Below, piece after piece: positions 59,890-64,000 of a stretch of 64,000 bases of DNA. The DNA lies in assembly GCA_015956445.1 (NCBI GenBank), contig WIUZ02000012.1, positions 558,001 to 622,000 on the forward strand, written 5' to 3'. The translations under genes were made by a program, and so were the position numbers. The notes below the pieces were generated by a model. That model did not search any database, had not been told where the DNA came from, and worked only from the letters and a program-made list of their open reading frames with translations. This stretch comes from Thelephora terrestris (lineage: Eukaryota > Basidiomycota > Agaricomycetes > Thelephorales > Thelephoraceae). Every line of letters begins with the position of its first letter. The stretch's first letter is position 1.

Positions 59890-60744
59890 CTAGACGAGGA
59901 CCTTGGACTCCAGGAAAGTAGTCCACTCCTTTTCGCCCCAGCTACTGGAAATCTCACTTGCGACGAGACCATCCCAAAGGACGGTTGGGGAGACGTGGAT
60001 CGAGTTCTGGCGGGAGAATTTGACTATTCAAGGTCAGCGAGACTTCTAACACGACAAGGCGAGGGCAAAACATACTGGTGTACTTGAGCTCATCCGTGAC
60101 CGCGGTTCCGCCGTTGGGGGTGGACTTGTGGCTGATAAGTTCAGCAAGGGCCTCCCTTTTATCCTCGCCGACGATGGGCAAAGCGAGCTCAATGAGCTTG
60201 GCCCTAGTCAGGGTTGGGGTACGGTTGGAGGAAGGAATGTCGTAGAAATCCTCTTGGCCGTTCATAAGGGCGAGATGGAACTCCCAGAACTTCTCCGGGG
60301 AAACGCGAGCAACCTAAGAGAAGAGAGACGTTCGCTTCGGTGAGATCTCGACTAAGATAGGGGCTCGCTGAGACGCACAGCTAATGCGATTTCGTGGACC
60401 AGGGTCGAGCTGCTGTGCCACGGCTGAACCTGTTGCCGGATGATCGCCTTTACCTTACCGTCATATTTGCCTCCCCTTTCGATGAGAGGCTTGACGGTGA
60501 GGTTCAAGTTGTTGGACATTTTGCGGCTGCAATTACGGTATCAGACCTCCTATGTAAAGTGTACGAATAAGGGCCGAATTTACCTGAAGGGACAGACATA
60601 GTCGACTGAGCGGAACAGGGGTGAGGTCAAATAAGATCAAGAGATATCGAGAGCTGGTGAGTTTCGCTCACGAAAGATGTCCAATGTGTGAGGCGCAGCT
60701 GGGTTTCCTAAGATGAATGGACGGAGGGTTGGTTGCAAGGCCAT
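59890..60744 (-). CDS. DsbA-like thioredoxin-fold protein with CPFS active-site motif
   Basis: Five exons on the minus strand. Exon 1 gives MALQPTLRPFILGNPAAPHT and LDIF; a 22-nt exon (60605-60584) gives DYVCPFS; then KMSNNLNLTVKPLIERGGKY and VKAIIRQQVQPWHSSSTLVH; then EIALAVARVSPEKFWEFHLA with LMNGQEDFYDIP; and last KFSRQNSIHVSPTVLWDGLV, ending FLESKVLV at 59890. The layout, an N-terminal strand, CPxS, a helical insert and the cis-Pro loop (VSPTVLWDG), is that of DsbA/Thioredoxin_4 proteins. The second active-site cysteine of CxxC is replaced by Ser, so a disulfide-exchange role is doubtful; a glutathione- or peroxide-linked role is possible. No signal peptide was seen, so it is probably cytosolic. 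Confidence 0.8.
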
Positions 60745-60886
60745 ATTGTGATACAGGAGAGAGGAGGAGGAAGGTGGTGAGCGAGTGTGTCTGCCATTGC
60801 GTGCTTTATATCGTCGTCACTTCATGAGTTCATCGTTGGGGATGAGGCAATCGGGAAGGTCACGTGCGCACGCTTGGTCAACCGTC
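60745..60886. promoter_or_regulatory. 142-bp divergent promoter between DsbA-like gene and Thp1
   Basis: The region between the two start codons is rich in short GAG repeats and contains TATATC near 60810. It must carry promoter signals for both genes. Confidence 0.45.
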
Positions 60887-62677
60887 ATGCCCGTCACCTT
60901 TACCAACTACCTCGAGCAGATTTCACATAACCTTGATGCTCACGATGGCCCCAGACTGGCTTACCTCCTCAGAGTCACGGGGCCGCACGTGAAGGATCTC
61001 TTGAGAGAGTTTAAAAACCCTACAGTAAGCACGAATCAATCCCGTGATCCTCTGCTTGGGCGAGGAGAGCGGTCGAGATGGCTCGTTAGCTGATCACAAA
61101 AGTTATTCATCCGCAGCTTCAGGGGCTCTCGCGGTATCAAGGGGCAATTGAAAGCCCATGGGACGAGATTGCGATTCGTTATGTCCTGATTGCTCACCAT
61201 ATCGCGAAAAGGAGACCGAACGAAGCGTTCAAAGAGCATACCGCATTTATTAAGTTCGTGTCAACTACGCTCCCCGTGCCAAGAGGCCCCTTGGTTATCT
61301 CACTGACGCGTCATATCTGTTAAATGTAGTTTGTTCTATCGGTTCCTCTCTACAACGAGCGGATGGACGCTTCCTGCACTGTTTGCCGTCCTGAGGGATC
61401 TCAAAGATTTGGCATTTGACGTGAATACTCTCCCCGTTCGGCCGCTTATCAGAAGAACACCTTGACGCGTTTAGTTCTCAGGCGGACAACGAAACGCAAT
61501 CTATGACTTGCACGGAAGAGGCGGCGAGGGTAGCCTCGAAGGCGCTCACGACGTGCATCACAGACCGGTGAGATCAGTTCGCCGTAACTTTCGTTCAGTG
61601 TGGGTTCTGAAAGCGGTTGGGTTTGGGCTAGTACATCCCAGCCTGCAGAGTCGAGAAGATGGGGCGTGTATTATGTGACGGGGCTGATTATGAAACTGTA
61701 CTTCAGGGTCTGTGTGCCATAATGCTTTTTTCACGAATTCACCTGGACCTTTCCAATTCAGGTTAAGCGGATATCGTTGTCGAAAAATATCCTCAGGGCT
61801 ATCGACGCCAATCCAGACATTCCCCCGTTGTCTCAATATCCAAGATCGCATCAGGTGAGCCGTAGAGGTGGACTCGGATTCATTGAAGCCCCTTTTTAAC
61901 TCGCTCAAGGTCACACACCGGTATTATATCGGAATGTTGGATTTTCTGAATGATAACCTAGCCAAGGCAAATACGATCCGTTGTCCGACAACGGGATTCT
62001 ACTGACATGGGTTTGCGAGGAAGGCTGAGCAAGAGCTAACATTTGCCTTCTATAATTGTCATTTGCAAATGCGGCGTAATCAAGAGTGAGCGGTTGTGAG
62101 CTGCCCGTCAACTAGCCTTTCTCATCATTCTTTCTCCCAGGCGTATCCTGACCTACCTTATCCCTCTACGGATGCTCCGCGGGCATCTGCCTTCGTCTGA
62201 ACTGCTTGGTCGATTCCCGGACTTGGATCGTTTGTATTCTCCTTTCGTGGCTGCGGTCAGGAAAGGGGGCATCAAGGAGTTTGACACGGCGTTGGATCGG
62301 GCGGAAAGAAAACTTTTGGAACTCAATGTTCTTCTAGCCCTTGAGAAGTCGAGAGAACTGTGTCTACGGGGCGTATTCCGACGCGCGTGAGCACCCCACT
62401 TGTATAGCTTCGAACCGTTGATGAATGTTTCGAATCGCCTTTTAGCTGGATTTCATCATCGAAAGGGAACCGGATGCCCATTCGGGTCTTCCATGCGGCA
62501 CTAGCCGTCTCGGGAGTGGAACTGCCAGTGGAGGAAGTCGAGTGTCTTTTGGCGAACCAGATTTATAAGGGATTTATGAAGGGCTACATCTCGCACGAGA
62601 AGCAGATGGTCGTTCTCTCGAATGTGAAGGCGTTTCCGAAGTTGACTGAAAGGGCTAACCCGTTTGCGACTCTGTAA
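60887..62677 (+). CDS. THP1: Thp1/PCID2, PCI-domain subunit of TREX-2
   Basis: TREX-2 couples transcription to mRNA export at the nuclear pore. The start MPVTFTNYLEQISHNLDAHD (60887) suits the family; the upstream frame is open and has other Met codons, but they look less likely. Exons follow: PRLAYLLRVTGPHVKDLLRE, LQGLSRYQGAIESPWDEIAI, FFYRFLSTTSGWTLPALF, GVYYVTGLIMKLYFRV, RYYIGMLDFLNDNLAKAETE, LTFAFYNCHLQ. The PCI domain is ILTYLIPLRMLRGHLPSSEL, DRLYSPFVAAVRKGGIKEFD and VEEVECLLANQIYKGFMKGY, then ISHEKQMVVLS, with stop at 62677. About eight exons. The C-terminal winged helix matches the Csn12/Thp1 group. Confidence 0.9.
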
Positions 62678-63148
62678 CATTGTTTTTTCGTTCTCTCTCG
62701 ACATGAGTAAGATTTGCTTGTTGTGCTTGGATTCCTGATGCGCACACGCCCGCATCCTGTGTTCGAGCCGGCGTACGGGATCTCGTAGGTCGTGGTACTT
62801 GTCCCAATACGAACAGTGAGGTAAAGGGGCGGTGTGTGCTATGATCTTGAAGGGAAGAAGAAGCATCGAGGGCTTAGGCATCCGGGGCGGTAATTTTGAC
62901 GGGTAGCTTCTGCAGTACAAGAAGGAGGATCGTGGAATGATGGCACATACGGTGCATCGGGATGTGGACACTCCGCGAGAATCTTGTTTTTATTTTATTT
63001 ATTTTCTGGTCAATCGGTTCGCGGAACCGATTGATTCGCCTGACCTTGAAAAGGCACGACCAAGTCGCCGACCAGAAATGTGTCATTACCTCTTGCCGCG
63101 TCTCATTTTCCCGCCTCCTCCCGCACGGTCAAAGCACTCAACCTTATC
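62678..63148. other. Intergenic region, about 0.47 kb
   Basis: This lies between the Thp1 stop and the F-box gene start. No defined element seen beyond probable UTRs. Confidence 0.4.
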
Positions 63149-64000
63149 ATGCGTACCCGTCGAAAAGCCAAAGATGTCGATACCGCCAAGGCCCAGAAGC
63201 TAATTGAGGTGCGCATCTTCAACCTTGGGCAATCCTGCATTATTGTTGATTGGTTGCGCCGATTTCTTATTGTCTCTCGTCCCAACAGGTTGGGGGCCTC
63301 TCCTCGGCCCTGCCTTCGACTACGCCTAATTCACCTGCCACCGTTACAGGTGGACGTCTTCCCTTGGAGCTCTATGGTCACATAATCAGTGTGGTCGATC
63401 TTCCCAGCACTCTCCGTCAGATTTGCCTTGTCTGCAAGTTCTTCTGTAGTGAAGGAAGACGCAGACTGTACCACGAAGTCGACTTGCCCATGCGGCACAT
63501 CTCCCCCTTCGCTTGGACGGTGGCCAACAACCCTCACATTGCCCGACGGGTTCGTTCTATCACGATCACCCTCCCGTCCCAAATGATGTCCATGAACAAC
63601 AGCCAAGGGAAAGACATCGTCGCCATCGTCCTCCAATCCCTCACGGAGCTGGAGAATCTAGATATTTACGGTCAATCAAGGATTCAACTACAGAAACTCC
63701 TCGATGTGACTAGTCCTCACCTCAAGCGGTTCAGGTCGAGCGTGTACATCTGCCAGGAGGTTTTCGACAGTCTTGCCTCGCGGCCGGGCTTACGGGAGTT
63801 GGTCGTCCCGGACTCGTACCCTGGTTTCCAACCTGTGGTCCCGGAGGTCTTCCTCCCAAGGCTCGAAATCTTATGTCTTCCTATGTGCCTCGCGCATCAC
63901 ATCACGAAGATGAACTGTCCGTTGACCCATTTGGCTATCGACCTGACTCCATACCGTGATTTGGAGTCTATAGTCCCAGGGATCATCTCACACTTCGGTG
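63149..64000 (+). CDS. F-box-like protein, 5' part
   Basis: The gene runs off the window. Exon 1 (63149-63208) encodes MRTRRKAKDVDTAKAQKLIE; an intron of about 80 nt with GTGCGC and CAACAG edges leads to VGGLSSALPSTTPNSPATVT. The F-box-like motif is LPLELYGHIISVVDLPSTLR, then QICLVCKFFCSEGRRRLYHE. It is followed by leucine-rich-repeat-like strands (VRSITITLPSQMMSM, LTELENLDIYGQSR, LPRLEILCLP). Such proteins act as substrate adaptors of SCF ubiquitin ligases and form large agaricomycete families. The target is unknown. The frame is open to the window end. Confidence 0.75.

Overview
The window is nuclear DNA from a filamentous basidiomycete, most likely an agaricomycete. Genes are split by many short GT-AG introns of about 50-80 nt, intergenic gaps are often 0.1-0.9 kb, and both strands are used. 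Several proteins are typical of Dikarya or basidiomycetes: a TRP-like channel, a SigF-like NTF2 protein, a MYND protein and Dsc2. I find 22 protein genes, 20 whole and two cut by the window ends. I found no rRNA, tRNA, CRISPR array or recognisable autonomous transposon.

Left part (1-25.6 kb): the end of a possible gamma-tubulin complex protein; the checkpoint kinase ATR/Rad3; NOP14; a 2 kb gap holding a pair of inverted, highly structured repeats; the spliceosome factor Ist3/RBMX2 facing eIF3d across only 85 bp; the rhomboid-like Dsc2/UBAC2 facing an Srp1-type SR protein; a short-chain dehydrogenase; and a SigF-like NTF2 protein whose frame appears to need a one-nucleotide exon.

Middle (25.6-39.1 kb): a gene desert of about 13.5 kb, rich in simple repeats, with one gene, a GATA-type transcription factor. 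This contrasts strongly with the compact flanks and suggests an extended regulatory or non-coding transcript region.

Right part (39.1-64 kb): a TRP/Pkd2/Flc-like membrane protein, a CNH-like propeller protein, a small basic S/T-P-rich protein, a membrane-anchored right-handed beta-helix protein, poly(A) polymerase, a MYND protein, an agaricomycete orphan, mitochondrial GatB, a DsbA-like thioredoxin-fold protein facing the TREX-2 subunit Thp1/PCID2, and the start of an F-box protein.

Most genes are housekeeping genes of RNA and protein metabolism: Ist3, Srp1, poly(A) polymerase and Thp1 in mRNA processing and export; NOP14 in ribosome assembly; eIF3d in translation; GatB in mitochondrial tRNA charging. 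They are neighbours, not an operon. Exon boundaries were inferred by eye from splice sites, reading phase and family resemblance remembered without a search. The unusual features are the paired cloverleaf-like repeats with a compensatory base change, very small exons (5 nt, 22 nt and a possible 1 nt), a 381-nt intron inside the SR protein RRM, and the desert around the GATA gene.
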